The notes under the pieces: model-generated
What the model saw: only the letters and a program-made list of their open reading frames with translations
Databases searched by the model: none
What the model was told of the DNA's origin: nothing
Shown: positions 17,544 to 25,930 of the stretch, piece by piece
How positions within the stretch are numbered: the first letter of the stretch is position 1
Layout of the letters: every line of letters begins with the position of its first letter
Assembly: GCF_019038595.1 (NCBI RefSeq)
Contig: NZ_JAHOPF010000005.1
Coordinates: 303,904 to 367,903, forward strand
DNA: 64,000 nucleotides
Reading direction: 5' to 3'
DNA from: Kaistella soli
GTDB lineage: Bacteria > Bacteroidota > Bacteroidia > Flavobacteriales > Weeksellaceae
Made by a program: the position numbers and the translations under genes

Positions 17544-19241
17544 ATGAAGTTCAAAGTACTCATCATTCTATTCTCTTCCAATCTGATTTTCGCTCAGCAA
17601 AAATTCCAGACACCTTACGAAAAAGGTAACGGCAACCAAACTGTTACTTATGAAGAAATGGTGAAATATTATGATGAACTCGATCAGAATTTTGAAAATA
17701 TTTCTGTTGAAAATTTCGGTAAGGATGATAATGGAGAACCGATAAAAGTGGTGATTTTTAATCCTTCCAAAAACAAAAACAATCCGGTTATCCTGATCAA
17801 TAACGGAATCCATCCCGGCGAACCCGACGGAATTGACGCCACAATGATGCTGATGCGGGATTTGGCTACCGGAAAAATTTCAGCTAAAAATCTAAGAATT
17901 GCAGCGGTGCAAGCCTATAATATTTCAGGAATGTTGCGGAGAGGAAAATACAGCCGCGCCAATCAGAACGGTCCGGAGGAATACGGTTTCCGCGGCAATT
18001 CAAGAAATTACGATCTGAATCGCGATTTTATTAAAAATGACAGCGAAAACGCCAAGGCTTTTCAGGAAATTTTTCAATATTTCAAACCGGTTTATTTTAT
18101 TGACAATCATGTAAGTAACGGTGCCGACTATCAGTATTTATTCACTTATATCTCTACTAATAAAGAAAGACTGGGTAAAACATTAGGCAATTATTTCAAC
18201 AGGAAAATGCAGCCCGAAATCCTGCAGCATGTGGAGAAACAGGGAATTCTTACCACGCCTTACGTAAATATCCACGGAGACTCCCCCGATGAAGGTTTCC
18301 CTGCTTTTATGGATTCTCCGCGTTATGCGACGGGTTATACCACGCTTTTCAACACAATGGGAACCGTGGCCGAAACGCATATGCTGAAACCTTACAGTGA
18401 CCGTGTTCGGGCAACTTATGAATATATGCTGAGTTCCATTAATTATGTAAGCAAAAACGCTTCAGAAATTCAGAAAAAAATGACCGAAAGTATGATTGAA
18501 CTGCAGCCCGGAATGAGATACAGTTTACAGTGGGAAACTGACGACAATAAATTCCAGATGATTGATTTCAAAGGATTTGAAGCCGGAAAAAAAACCAGCG
18601 GAGTTTCAGGAAAACCGCGACTGTTTTATGACCGGACAAAACCCTTTACCCGAAAAGTGAAGTTTTTTAACGATTATGTGTCTACTAAGGAAATTAAAAT
18701 CCCAAGTTATTATGTGATTCCGAAATCTGAATACAAAGTGATCGAATACCTTAAAAGAAACAATATCAAGCTTAAGGAAATTGCCAAGGATTCGGTGATA
18801 AATGTAGAGCTTTATAGGATTTCTGATTACAAAACGGTGAAAAACCCGTACGAAGGTCATTATCTTCATTATGAAACCAAAATAAAATCTGAATTTAAGA
18901 ATATCGGTTTCAGAAAAGGTGATTTTCTGGTTTCCACGAGACAGAACGGCGTAAAATATCTGCTAGAAACCCTTGAACCGGAAGCAACCGATTCCTTTTT
19001 TAACTGGAATTTCTTTGACGGAATTCTGGGACAGAAAGAATACTTTTCCGATTATGTATTTGAAGATACGGCGGCAGAACTTCTGAAAAACAACCAGGTT
19101 TTAAAAACTGCTTTTGAGTTCGAAAAAGTGGCAAACCCTGATTTTGCAAAAGACGGAAATGCTCAACTGGACTGGGTCTATCAACATTCCGATTATTATG
19201 AAGGAACGGTGGGGTTATATCCGATTTTCAGGATCCAGTAG
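17544..19241 (+). CDS. Secreted M14-family zinc carboxypeptidase
   Basis: A 565-residue exported metallopeptidase. A signal peptide ends near residue 18 (FAQ). The M14 zinc site is complete: His90 and Glu93 in NNGIHPGEPDG and the third ligand His189 in FIDNHVSNG. The substrate-binding NRDF motif (159-162) is also present, and the catalytic glutamate is probably in GTVAETHML. The region after about residue 330 is a long beta-rich extension without a domain I can name. It probably trims C-terminal residues from peptides in the periplasm. There is no visible type IX sorting domain. Confidence 0.9.
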   Translation: MKFKVLIILFSSNLIFAQQKFQTPYEKGNGNQTVTYEEMVKYYDELDQNFENISVENFGKDDNGEPIKVVIFNPSKNKNNPVILINNGIHPGEPDGIDATMMLMRDLATGKISAKNLRIAAVQAYNISGMLRRGKYSRANQNGPEEYGFRGNSRNYDLNRDFIKNDSENAKAFQEIFQYFKPVYFIDNHVSNGADYQYLFTYISTNKERLGKTLGNYFNRKMQPEILQHVEKQGILTTPYVNIHGDSPDEGFPAFMDSPRYATGYTTLFNTMGTVAETHMLKPYSDRVRATYEYMLSSINYVSKNASEIQKKMTESMIELQPGMRYSLQWETDDNKFQMIDFKGFEAGKKTSGVSGKPRLFYDRTKPFTRKVKFFNDYVSTKEIKIPSYYVIPKSEYKVIEYLKRNNIKLKEIAKDSVINVELYRISDYKTVKNPYEGHYLHYETKIKSEFKNIGFRKGDFLVSTRQNGVKYLLETLEPEATDSFFNWNFFDGILGQKEYFSDYVFEDTAAELLKNNQVLKTAFEFEKVANPDFAKDGNAQLDWVYQHSDYYEGTVGLYPIFRIQ

Positions 19242-19249
19242 AAACGAAT

Positions 19250-19282
19250 AAAAAAGGCAAACTTAAATGTTTGCCTTTTTTC
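19250..19282. terminator. Bidirectional terminator M14 gene / JmjC-like gene
   Basis: GGCAAAC (19256-19262) and GTTTGCC (19269-19275) flanked by an A-run on the left and a T-run on the right, between convergent genes. Confidence 0.85.
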
Positions 19283-19290
19283 GTTCAGTA

Positions 19291-20172
19291 CTATTTGGGA
19301 AGCCCTTTTTTCAATGCATAATTTGCTCTTTCGATGGCTTTTTTCTCCTTCCAGTCCATATATCTTTTTTTGAATTTTCCTTTCATGAAATTGTCAAAAT
19401 TCCTCTGAACCGTTAGATTCCACAATGAATGTGCTTTTACTCCCCACGACTTATCCCAAGCTCTGAGTGAAATGGAGAAACTGCCGTCCAGATATTTCAT
19501 CCAGTGCCACCAACCCGTAGGCATGAATAAAGTGTCGCCGTGCTCAAGGAAACATTCAACGCCCTCAATACCTTCCAATGCAGGGAATTTTTCAAAATCT
19601 GGGTTTGCGATATCATAATCTTCCAGCGCATAAGTGGCGTACGGAATCTTGTAAAGACGGTCTTTCCATTTATAATCAAACAGCAGAATATGTTTCCGCC
19701 CGTTGAAATGCGTGTGGAAAATATGCGCCATATCGATATCATAATGCAGGAAGGTCACTGAACCTTTACCGCCAAAAAACATGTTCGGATATTTATCAAG
19801 AAAGCCTCCCATCAGTTCTTTTGGCGAGAGATAATCTTGAAGTAATTTAGGGGCAGATTTAATGGGATCGAACAGAAAAATCCGCAGATCCGTAGGTTCT
19901 TTCTGGATCAGATCGATATAATCACCAAACTTCATTTTTGCCGCCGAGGAGTTGATCGGAGCTGAAGGATCGGCCTTCGAAGAATCATAAAGCGGAACCT
20001 CGACGTCACCCACCACTTCTTTCATATAGTCCATCGTCCATTTTTGGTAAGCCGGCCAGTTTTTGGCCATGTTTCGGATGACTACCGGTTTTCTGGGAAT
20101 CAAATATTTTTCCCGGAATTCTTCTTTGGTAATGTCTTCTACAACATCGATCGGCGTTAAGTGAAGTCCCAT
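19291..20172 (-). CDS. JmjC/cupin-like 2-oxoglutarate/Fe(II) oxygenase
   Basis: A 293-residue cupin_8/JmjC-type protein. Iron ligands are visible as His143-x-Asp145 in FLHYDID and the distal His223 in MPTGWWHWM; Lys160 in FNGRKHILLF is a candidate 2-oxoglutarate contact. The family (FIH/JMJD-like) hydroxylates proteins or small molecules; bacterial members include ribosomal-protein hydroxylases. The substrate here is unknown. An exact -7 element (20193-20200, minus strand) gives a leader of about 14 bases. It converges on the M14 gene. Confidence 0.88.
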   Translation of the reverse strand: MGLHLTPIDVVEDITKEEFREKYLIPRKPVVIRNMAKNWPAYQKWTMDYMKEVVGDVEVPLYDSSKADPSAPINSSAAKMKFGDYIDLIQKEPTDLRIFLFDPIKSAPKLLQDYLSPKELMGGFLDKYPNMFFGGKGSVTFLHYDIDMAHIFHTHFNGRKHILLFDYKWKDRLYKIPYATYALEDYDIANPDFEKFPALEGIEGVECFLEHGDTLFMPTGWWHWMKYLDGSFSISLRAWDKSWGVKAHSLWNLTVQRNFDNFMKGKFKKRYMDWKEKKAIERANYALKKGLPK

Positions 20173-20192
20173 ATTAAGTAAGTGTTAATTGG

Positions 20193-20200
20193 CAAAATTA
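20193..20200 (-). promoter_or_regulatory. -7 promoter element of the JmjC-like gene
   Basis: Minus strand TAATTTTG, exact, 20 bases before the ATG. Confidence 0.6.
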
Positions 20201-20339
20201 TGAAAAAAGAAATTTCAATGACTTAAAAGATGATAGTTTTTATCAAATACGGAACACCGCTTCACTCTCAATGTCTTTGTGAATCACACATTTTCTGTAA
20301 CAAATATGATGAAGCATCTACTAATTTTAAAAAACATTC

Positions 20340-23066
20340 ATGAAATTTTTCTCTACACTTTTCTTCACCTTTTTTTTCGCAGTTATTTCTTACGCCCAGA
20401 CTACGGTTTCGGGGAAAATCACAGATGCTGACGGACAACCCATTCCGAGCGCCAGTGTTACCATCGAAGAACCTGGAAAAGACGCCATTATGGCTTATTC
20501 AATTTCCAATTCGAAAGGAGAATATAAAGTTACTTTTACTTCCGCAGAACCGAATGTCGATTTAAAAATCAAAGCATTTAACCAAAAACCTTTGGTTAAA
20601 TCGATTAAAAATCAGAACCAGACGCTCAGCTTCAGTATGGATTCCGATGCAACAGAAATTAAAGAAGTAAAACTGAAAACTAAACTTATCACCAAAAAAG
20701 GAGATACGATTTCCTATGATTTAAAAGCATTTGAAAGCAAAGCTGACCGCACCCTTGCCGATGTTTTAAAGAAAATACCGGGGATTGAAGTGAATGGCGA
20801 CGGATCCGTGCTTTATCAGGGCGAGCCGATCAACAAATTCTATGTCAACGGAAAAGATTTAATGGAAGGCGGTTACGGCACAGTGAATAATTCTTTGCCG
20901 AAAGATGCCGTTCAGAAAGTGGAAGTCTTGGAAAATCACCAGCCCGTAAAGATTCTTCAGGATAAAGTGCCTTCGGAAAATGCAGCGCTCAACGTAGTTT
21001 TAAAGAAAACGGTTACCATGACCGGGAGAGGCGAAGTAGGTGTCGGAATGGATCCTTTACTTTGGAATGTAAAACTGACGCCGATGTTTTTCGGACAGAA
21101 AAACCAGTGGGTCGTTAATTATAAAGCCAATAATAACGGGGAAAGTGTTGAAAAGGAAGGAAATCTTTTAAGTTTTGGCAACCGTTGGGAAGGCAGAAGA
21201 ACCCAGGCTTCACAAAAAAGCTGGACCAATCTTGAGACTGCAGATGTACCCAACGTCCCGGAAAAAAGATATCTGCTGAACAATGTTCATTATTTCTCGG
21301 CTAACCTTCTGACGAATCCTTTCAAAAGTAAAGAATGGGAACTGAAAGCCAATGCAAGCTATACCAACAACAGTATCGAGAGGCGCGATAACAGAATTGA
21401 AATTTTCCAGCCTGACTCACCGAAATTATTGAGCGGCGGGGAACTTACTTCTTTCACTTCCAATAATTTCTATACCAACGCTACCAAAGGGGAAGTAATT
21501 TTCACGAAAAATGCTAAAAAAGGCTTCTTTAAAAATACTACAACATGGAACGGTTTCTGGAACGAGAGCAATGCGGAAACACAAAGAGACATTGCTAAAA
21601 AAGATCAATCCGGAAATACATTTTCTACAAATTACGCATCAGCTCAAGGCCTTAATTCACCGTCCGGAATGATTCAGAACTCCCTAAGTGCCATTTTACC
21701 GTGGAAGGAAAAACTGTTTAATGTGATGAGCTATATCAGTTACCAGAAGGATCAGCAGACGCTTTCCGTTTCGCCTTCTTCTTATCTCAATATGGGAGAC
21801 AATTTCCCGTCTGCACTCAACTTTGCGGTATCCAAACAGTTTGCGAAATCGAATACCTTTATCGCCAATCATTCCGCATCCGTAGGATTTTCTTACAAGA
21901 AATTTACTTTCACTCCGGAGATGGGATTAAATATGAGTTTCAATAATCTGGAATCTGTTCTTTTGGGCGGCAGCAACAGTTTCGTAAGTTATGGTGCTGA
22001 CTATGAGAATAATATGGATTGGAATGAAGTGCAGCCTTACACCCAGGTCGGGATTAATTATAAATCCAGCAATTTTAACTTCAGTGCCAATTTACCGCTG
22101 AATTTTTATGGAATTACTTATAAAGATCACTTGAGAAATCAGTTTTTAGACAATGACAAAATCGTTTTCGAACCCAGTTTATTTGCTTCTTATGATTTCG
22201 CTTCGTTTTTTAAATGGTGGGTTTTTGCCAACCAGTCTTACGATTTCGGAAATTTCGGGTTTTTATATGGCGGACAAATGCTGACTTCTCCGGTTGGGCT
22301 CACGAAGAGATACGATGATACGAATCCGCTGATGCCTGAATATCTTTCAAGAAATTTAGGAACAAGATTAGAGTACAGAAACCCGCTGAACAACCTCTTT
22401 TTCAATGTGAGATACGGTTACAATACGAACAAGAGAAATATCATCGAAAGATTTACCGGCGAGGGATTCAGTTCCCAGCTTTCTTTGGCAGCGATTGATA
22501 ACACGATTATTTCAAGAACTGAAAGTGCAGAAATAGGGAAGTATTTTCCTAAGTTTAAAACCAATGCTTCATTTAATTTTTCCAATACCAATTCTAACGG
22601 ATATACCTTTTTCAATACTTTGGTGAAAACTAAATCGAACCGCCAGAACTTAGGATTCAAGTTTAACAACACTTATTTCTCCTGGCTGAGCGTTGATTAT
22701 AATATCTCCATGAACTGGTCTGAAAGCATCAACGAATCTTTTAATTCTTCGAGAAAGAATTCCGGATGGAGCCACAATCTTGCGGCTTATGTTTATCCGG
22801 TGGAAAACCACACTGTTGGCTTTTTTTGGGATGATTTAAACACCAAATCCGGGGGGGAAAGTTTCAGAAATTCGTTTTTTGATCTTTCCTATCAATACAC
22901 CTGGTCCAAAAAGAAAATCGATTTTGAACTGAAATGGATGAATATTGGCAATAAAAAAGCATTCGAAGACATTTCTTACGATCCCGGTTTCCTGCTGACG
23001 ACCAAACGCACCATGTATATCCGCCCAAGCCAGGTGATGTTTACAGTGAAATTCAATTTTAAATAG
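20340..23066 (+). CDS. Outer-membrane beta-barrel protein with carboxypeptidase-like and plug domains
   Basis: A 908-residue outer-membrane protein related to TonB-dependent receptors. A signal peptide ends at AQ (residues 19-20). A carboxypeptidase-regulatory-like beta-sandwich (about 22-105, TVSGKITDADGQPIPSASV) is followed by a plug-like domain (about 115-230, with ADRTLADVLKKIPGIEV and YVNGKDL). The rest is a barrel of alternating aromatic strands ending in a terminal Phe-x-Phe-x-Phe-Lys. I do not see a clear TonB box. The GLPGLI gene follows after 16 bases, so the two are co-transcribed. No SusD-like partner is present. The ligand is unknown. Confidence 0.88.
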   Translation: MKFFSTLFFTFFFAVISYAQTTVSGKITDADGQPIPSASVTIEEPGKDAIMAYSISNSKGEYKVTFTSAEPNVDLKIKAFNQKPLVKSIKNQNQTLSFSMDSDATEIKEVKLKTKLITKKGDTISYDLKAFESKADRTLADVLKKIPGIEVNGDGSVLYQGEPINKFYVNGKDLMEGGYGTVNNSLPKDAVQKVEVLENHQPVKILQDKVPSENAALNVVLKKTVTMTGRGEVGVGMDPLLWNVKLTPMFFGQKNQWVVNYKANNNGESVEKEGNLLSFGNRWEGRRTQASQKSWTNLETADVPNVPEKRYLLNNVHYFSANLLTNPFKSKEWELKANASYTNNSIERRDNRIEIFQPDSPKLLSGGELTSFTSNNFYTNATKGEVIFTKNAKKGFFKNTTTWNGFWNESNAETQRDIAKKDQSGNTFSTNYASAQGLNSPSGMIQNSLSAILPWKEKLFNVMSYISYQKDQQTLSVSPSSYLNMGDNFPSALNFAVSKQFAKSNTFIANHSASVGFSYKKFTFTPEMGLNMSFNNLESVLLGGSNSFVSYGADYENNMDWNEVQPYTQVGINYKSSNFNFSANLPLNFYGITYKDHLRNQFLDNDKIVFEPSLFASYDFASFFKWWVFANQSYDFGNFGFLYGGQMLTSPVGLTKRYDDTNPLMPEYLSRNLGTRLEYRNPLNNLFFNVRYGYNTNKRNIIERFTGEGFSSQLSLAAIDNTIISRTESAEIGKYFPKFKTNASFNFSNTNSNGYTFFNTLVKTKSNRQNLGFKFNNTYFSWLSVDYNISMNWSESINESFNSSRKNSGWSHNLAAYVYPVENHTVGFFWDDLNTKSGGESFRNSFFDLSYQYTWSKKKIDFELKWMNIGNKKAFEDISYDPGFLLTTKRTMYIRPSQVMFTVKFNFK

Positions 23067-23082
23067 TTTTAAAAGCTAAATC

Positions 23083-23955
23083 ATGAAAAAATTATCAGCC
23101 TTGTTTTTGTTAGTTGGTTTAATGCTTTCAGCACAGAACAACAGAGTGATTTACGAATACAAATTCGCGCCGGACTCCACCAAAAGTGACAGTCTGAAAA
23201 CCGAATGGATGTATCTCGACATCAGTAAAAAAGGATCGAAATTTTACAGCAAAAGCACTTTTGAAAGTGATTCTATCATTCAGGAAAGCATCAGGAAACA
23301 GATGGCTTCGGGGATGAGAAATATTGCTGTTTCAAAGCAGAGACGGGGCGGAGAAATTAATTATGAAGTAGAAAAAACCTATCCTGAATACAGAACATAT
23401 TTAGTTTCCAACATCGGGAATGATACCTATAAAGTGGTAGAAGACCGGAAACCCGACTGGAAAATTTCGTCCGAGAAAAAGAAGCTGGGAACTTTCAGCG
23501 TACAGAAAGCCACAGCCGATTTTGCCGGAAGAAAATGGACTGCATGGTTCACGACCGATGTTCCCATTCAGGACGGACCGTATAAATTTTCAGGACTTCC
23601 GGGATTGATTATTGAGGTTGCAGACCAAACCGGTACCCATAAAATGGAACTGAAAGGTTTGAAAAAAATTCCTGAAAGCACAACAGAGGAACTCAACACT
23701 CAAGGAAAAGACATCCCGATGCTCAGAAAAAAGCCCATCGAAGTCAACCGGCAGCAATACGTAAAACAGCTGAAACAGTACGAAAATGATCCTGTTCAGG
23801 GAATGAGGGAGATTCTGAACCGTCCCAATTCCAAAGTCATGATCAATGTAAACGGCAAAGAAATTTCTGATCCTAAAGAAATTCTCCGGGAACTCGAGAA
23901 AAATGCAAAGGAAGAAATACAGCGCAATAACAATAAAATTGAACTCATACCTTAA
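23083..23955 (+). CDS. GLPGLI-family secreted protein 1
   Basis: A 290-residue exported protein with a signal peptide ending near SAQ (16-18). The family hallmark GLPGLI is at 171-176, inside the conserved stretch AWFTTDVPIQDGPYKFSGLPGLI. The flanking W-x-I-S-x-EKKKLGTF and QKATADFAGR blocks are also shared with the second copy at 24640. No cysteine is evident in it. The molecular function of GLPGLI proteins is unknown; many are encoded beside TonB-receptor-like barrels, as here (16-base gap). Start at the ATG at 23083. Confidence 0.92.
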   Translation: MKKLSALFLLVGLMLSAQNNRVIYEYKFAPDSTKSDSLKTEWMYLDISKKGSKFYSKSTFESDSIIQESIRKQMASGMRNIAVSKQRRGGEINYEVEKTYPEYRTYLVSNIGNDTYKVVEDRKPDWKISSEKKKLGTFSVQKATADFAGRKWTAWFTTDVPIQDGPYKFSGLPGLIIEVADQTGTHKMELKGLKKIPESTTEELNTQGKDIPMLRKKPIEVNRQQYVKQLKQYENDPVQGMREILNRPNSKVMINVNGKEISDPKEILRELEKNAKEEIQRNNNKIELIP

Positions 23956-23956
23956 A

Positions 23957-23990
23957 AGAAAATCCCGCCTCGGAAGAAGGCGGGATTCAT
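23957..23990. terminator. Terminator hairpin between GLPGLI-1 and DinB genes
   Basis: AATCCCGCC/GGCGGGATT hairpin (about 23961-23986). The A-rich left flank makes it work best for the minus-strand DinB gene. Confidence 0.7.
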
Positions 23991-24016
23991 CATTTATCTA
24001 ACTTATTAAAAACTAA

Positions 24017-24520
24017 CTAAAAGTTCTGTTCATCCGCTGAGGGACCGTAACTTCCCGGTACCGGAATATTATTTAATCTGTAGTAAACCCCCAGCTGAGC
24101 TCTGTGATGCGTAAGCTGATTCAAAGCGTGGCGTATGGCGCTGTACTTCGTATAATCTGCCAGCACTTTTTCGCCCATATTCATGCTCCATTTTCCGTCT
24201 AAATCTTCTTCGCTGATGTTATCCAAAGCGGCTTTGCTTTTGGTATAATCTTCTTGAAGTTTCTGCTTCAGTTCTGCTTTTGTGGCTAAATTGGAAGGTT
24301 GGTAATCGCCGGCAGAAAAATCTAATTTGTCTGTCGTCAGAATCGTTTCCGGCCATCCTACGATCTCTACGATATGCGTTGCCAGCGGCATCAGTTTCAT
24401 GCTTTTTTCGTGTGGTGCATAGTCATTTTTTCCGTCGGGAAAATTTTCAATAAATTTTGAAGTGGTTTCGTACTCGTTTTTCAGTTCCTCTTTAAGGTTG
24501 GATAAAGTGTTCATAGTCAT
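24017..24520 (-). CDS. DinB-family protein
   Basis: A 167-residue four-helix-bundle protein of the DinB/YfiT superfamily. The likely metal-binding histidines are in LATHIVEIVGW and in HALNQLTHHRAQLGVYYR, the family's three-histidine pattern. Members act as thiol-dependent transferases or hydrolases; the substrate is unknown. Two start choices exist (MTMNTLS): ATG at 24520 or at 24514. It sits between the two GLPGLI genes but on the opposite strand, so it is not in their transcript. A near-match promoter (TATCTTTA) is upstream on the minus strand. Confidence 0.88.
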   Translation of the reverse strand: MTMNTLSNLKEELKNEYETTSKFIENFPDGKNDYAPHEKSMKLMPLATHIVEIVGWPETILTTDKLDFSAGDYQPSNLATKAELKQKLQEDYTKSKAALDNISEEDLDGKWSMNMGEKVLADYTKYSAIRHALNQLTHHRAQLGVYYRLNNIPVPGSYGPSADEQNF

Positions 24521-24639
24521 ATTTTTATGGAATAAAGATATTGTGATTTCAAATATAGGTCATCATAAATAATTATAAATTATTCTTAAATTTTTGTAAC
24601 AATTATTTCAACTTCTTTACTAATGATTAAATATTGAAA

Positions 24640-25536
24640 ATGAAAAAATTAATTTCCCTCCTTTTTGTTACCGCGTTCGTTGCGTTAAATGCACAGGAAA
24701 CCGCCAACCGGTTCTTTTACGAATTAAGCTTTAAGCCTAAAAAAGATTCTGCCAGAACCGATAAAGTAATGATGATTTTAGACATCACGAAAGACAAATC
24801 TATTTATCGCGATTACACCATGGTTGCGCAGGATTCTATCATGAAAATTCAGGTGGAAGCCATGCAGAAATCCGGCGTATTTAAAGACATTTCCAAAATG
24901 GTAACCATGCCTAAGTTTTCAGAAAAGGTTTACAAGTTCTATCCGGAAATGAAAGTACAGTATGTTGAAAGAATCTCAAGCGGATTTACTCCAATGAATA
25001 TCGGGTATAACGATGATACCAAAATCAACTGGAAAATCTCCAATGAAAAAGCCAAAATCGGAAGCTACAATACCCAAAAAGCGACCACAGAATTTGGAGG
25101 AAGAACCTGGAATGCATGGTTCAGTTCGGATATTCCGCTTCAGGACGGGCCGTATAAATTCCACGGATTGCCGGGACTTATTGTGAAAATTGAAGACGAA
25201 GGGAAAAATTATTCCTGGGAACTGAAAGGAAATAAAAAAGTGGAAAACTTTAACGAAGTTACTTATCTGGAATCCATTTCCCCGGGAGGAAACGGCGGTA
25301 AAGTGGCGGAAATAAGCCGCGAGAAATTCGACAAGACTTTCAATGACTTTAAAAAAGATCCTTTTGCATCCGCAAGACCTATGCTGAAACCCGAAATGTT
25401 ATCTCAGAAAATGCCCGGAAGTGACACCACGATTGGAGATATGGTAAAGCAGCAGGAGAAAATGCTGAAAGATTTTTATGGAGCCAACAACAACCCGATT
25501 GAAATTCAGCAGGTTCCTACAAAGGACAAGAAGTAA
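24640..25536 (+). CDS. GLPGLI-family secreted protein 2
   Basis: A 298-residue exported paralogue of the protein at 23083. I use the ATG at 24640; an in-frame TTG two codons upstream (24634) is less likely. Signal peptide ends near NAQ (17-19). GLPGLI lies at 176-181 in the block SSDIPLQDGPYKFHGLPGLI, with the shared KISNEKAKIGSYNTQKAT segment before it. It has its own spacing (about 680 bases from copy 1) with the DinB gene inserted on the other strand. Function unknown; a local duplication is the simplest origin. Confidence 0.92.
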   Translation: MKKLISLLFVTAFVALNAQETANRFFYELSFKPKKDSARTDKVMMILDITKDKSIYRDYTMVAQDSIMKIQVEAMQKSGVFKDISKMVTMPKFSEKVYKFYPEMKVQYVERISSGFTPMNIGYNDDTKINWKISNEKAKIGSYNTQKATTEFGGRTWNAWFSSDIPLQDGPYKFHGLPGLIVKIEDEGKNYSWELKGNKKVENFNEVTYLESISPGGNGGKVAEISREKFDKTFNDFKKDPFASARPMLKPEMLSQKMPGSDTTIGDMVKQQEKMLKDFYGANNNPIEIQQVPTKDKK

Positions 25537-25565
25537 GATTCATTTTAACTAAATTATATTTTTTT

Positions 25566-25600
25566 TAAACTCCGAAACTTGATGTTTCGGGGTTTTTTTA
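25566..25600 (+). terminator. Terminator of GLPGLI-2
   Basis: AACTCCGAAAC / GTTTCGGGGTT hairpin followed by seven T. Confidence 0.85.
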
Positions 25601-25652
25601 TGAATGTTGTCAGTTTAACAGCAATCCTTATTTAGATTTAATTTAAATAACT

Positions 25653-25660
25653 TATCTTTG
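25653..25660 (+). promoter_or_regulatory. -7 promoter element of the feo operon
   Basis: Exact TATCTTTG, 18 bases before the TTG start of feoA. No clear Fur box is seen next to it. Confidence 0.65.
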
Positions 25661-25678
25661 CTCTTCAAAAATTGAGTC

Positions 25679-25930
25679 TTGAAAAGAGATATTTTTAATA
25701 AATTATGCTGCTTCCCGAAGGAGAAATCCGGGAAAATTCTGGGTTACGAAAACGAAGACCTCAAAATGCCCAATAAAATTATTGAGATGGGACTTCTTCC
25801 GGAAACCGTTTTCAGAATCCTTTATCAGGCGCCATTCAACGGTCCTCTTTATATTGAGTTTGGCGACGAGAAGAGCAGAATCGCACTTCGTGAAGAGGAG
25901 GCACGGTTTATTATTGTAGAATCTGTGTAA
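25679..25930 (+). CDS. feoA: Ferrous iron transport protein A (FeoA, SH3-like)
   Basis: An 83-residue SH3-like FeoA domain protein that supports the FeoB iron permease. I keep the TTG start at 25679: the next ATG (codon 30, MPNKI) would remove the first part of the fold, and the promoter lies just upstream. The conserved block MPNKIIEMGLLPET followed by GPLYIEFGDEKSRIALREEEA is typical of FeoA. Its stop codon abuts the feoB ATG. The unusual start codon may lower its translation compared with feoB. Confidence 0.9.
   Translation: MKRDIFNKLCCFPKEKSGKILGYENEDLKMPNKIIEMGLLPETVFRILYQAPFNGPLYIEFGDEKSRIALREEEARFIIVESV

Noticed and set aside
16718..17581. Longer start (17581) for the lipoprotein gene
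   Set aside because: It would overlap the divergent M14 gene and its promoter and would bury the lipoprotein signal; the ATG at 17497 is better.
20340..23955. SusC/SusD-type glycan uptake locus
   Set aside because: No SusD-like gene or glycoside hydrolase nearby, and the partners are GLPGLI proteins.
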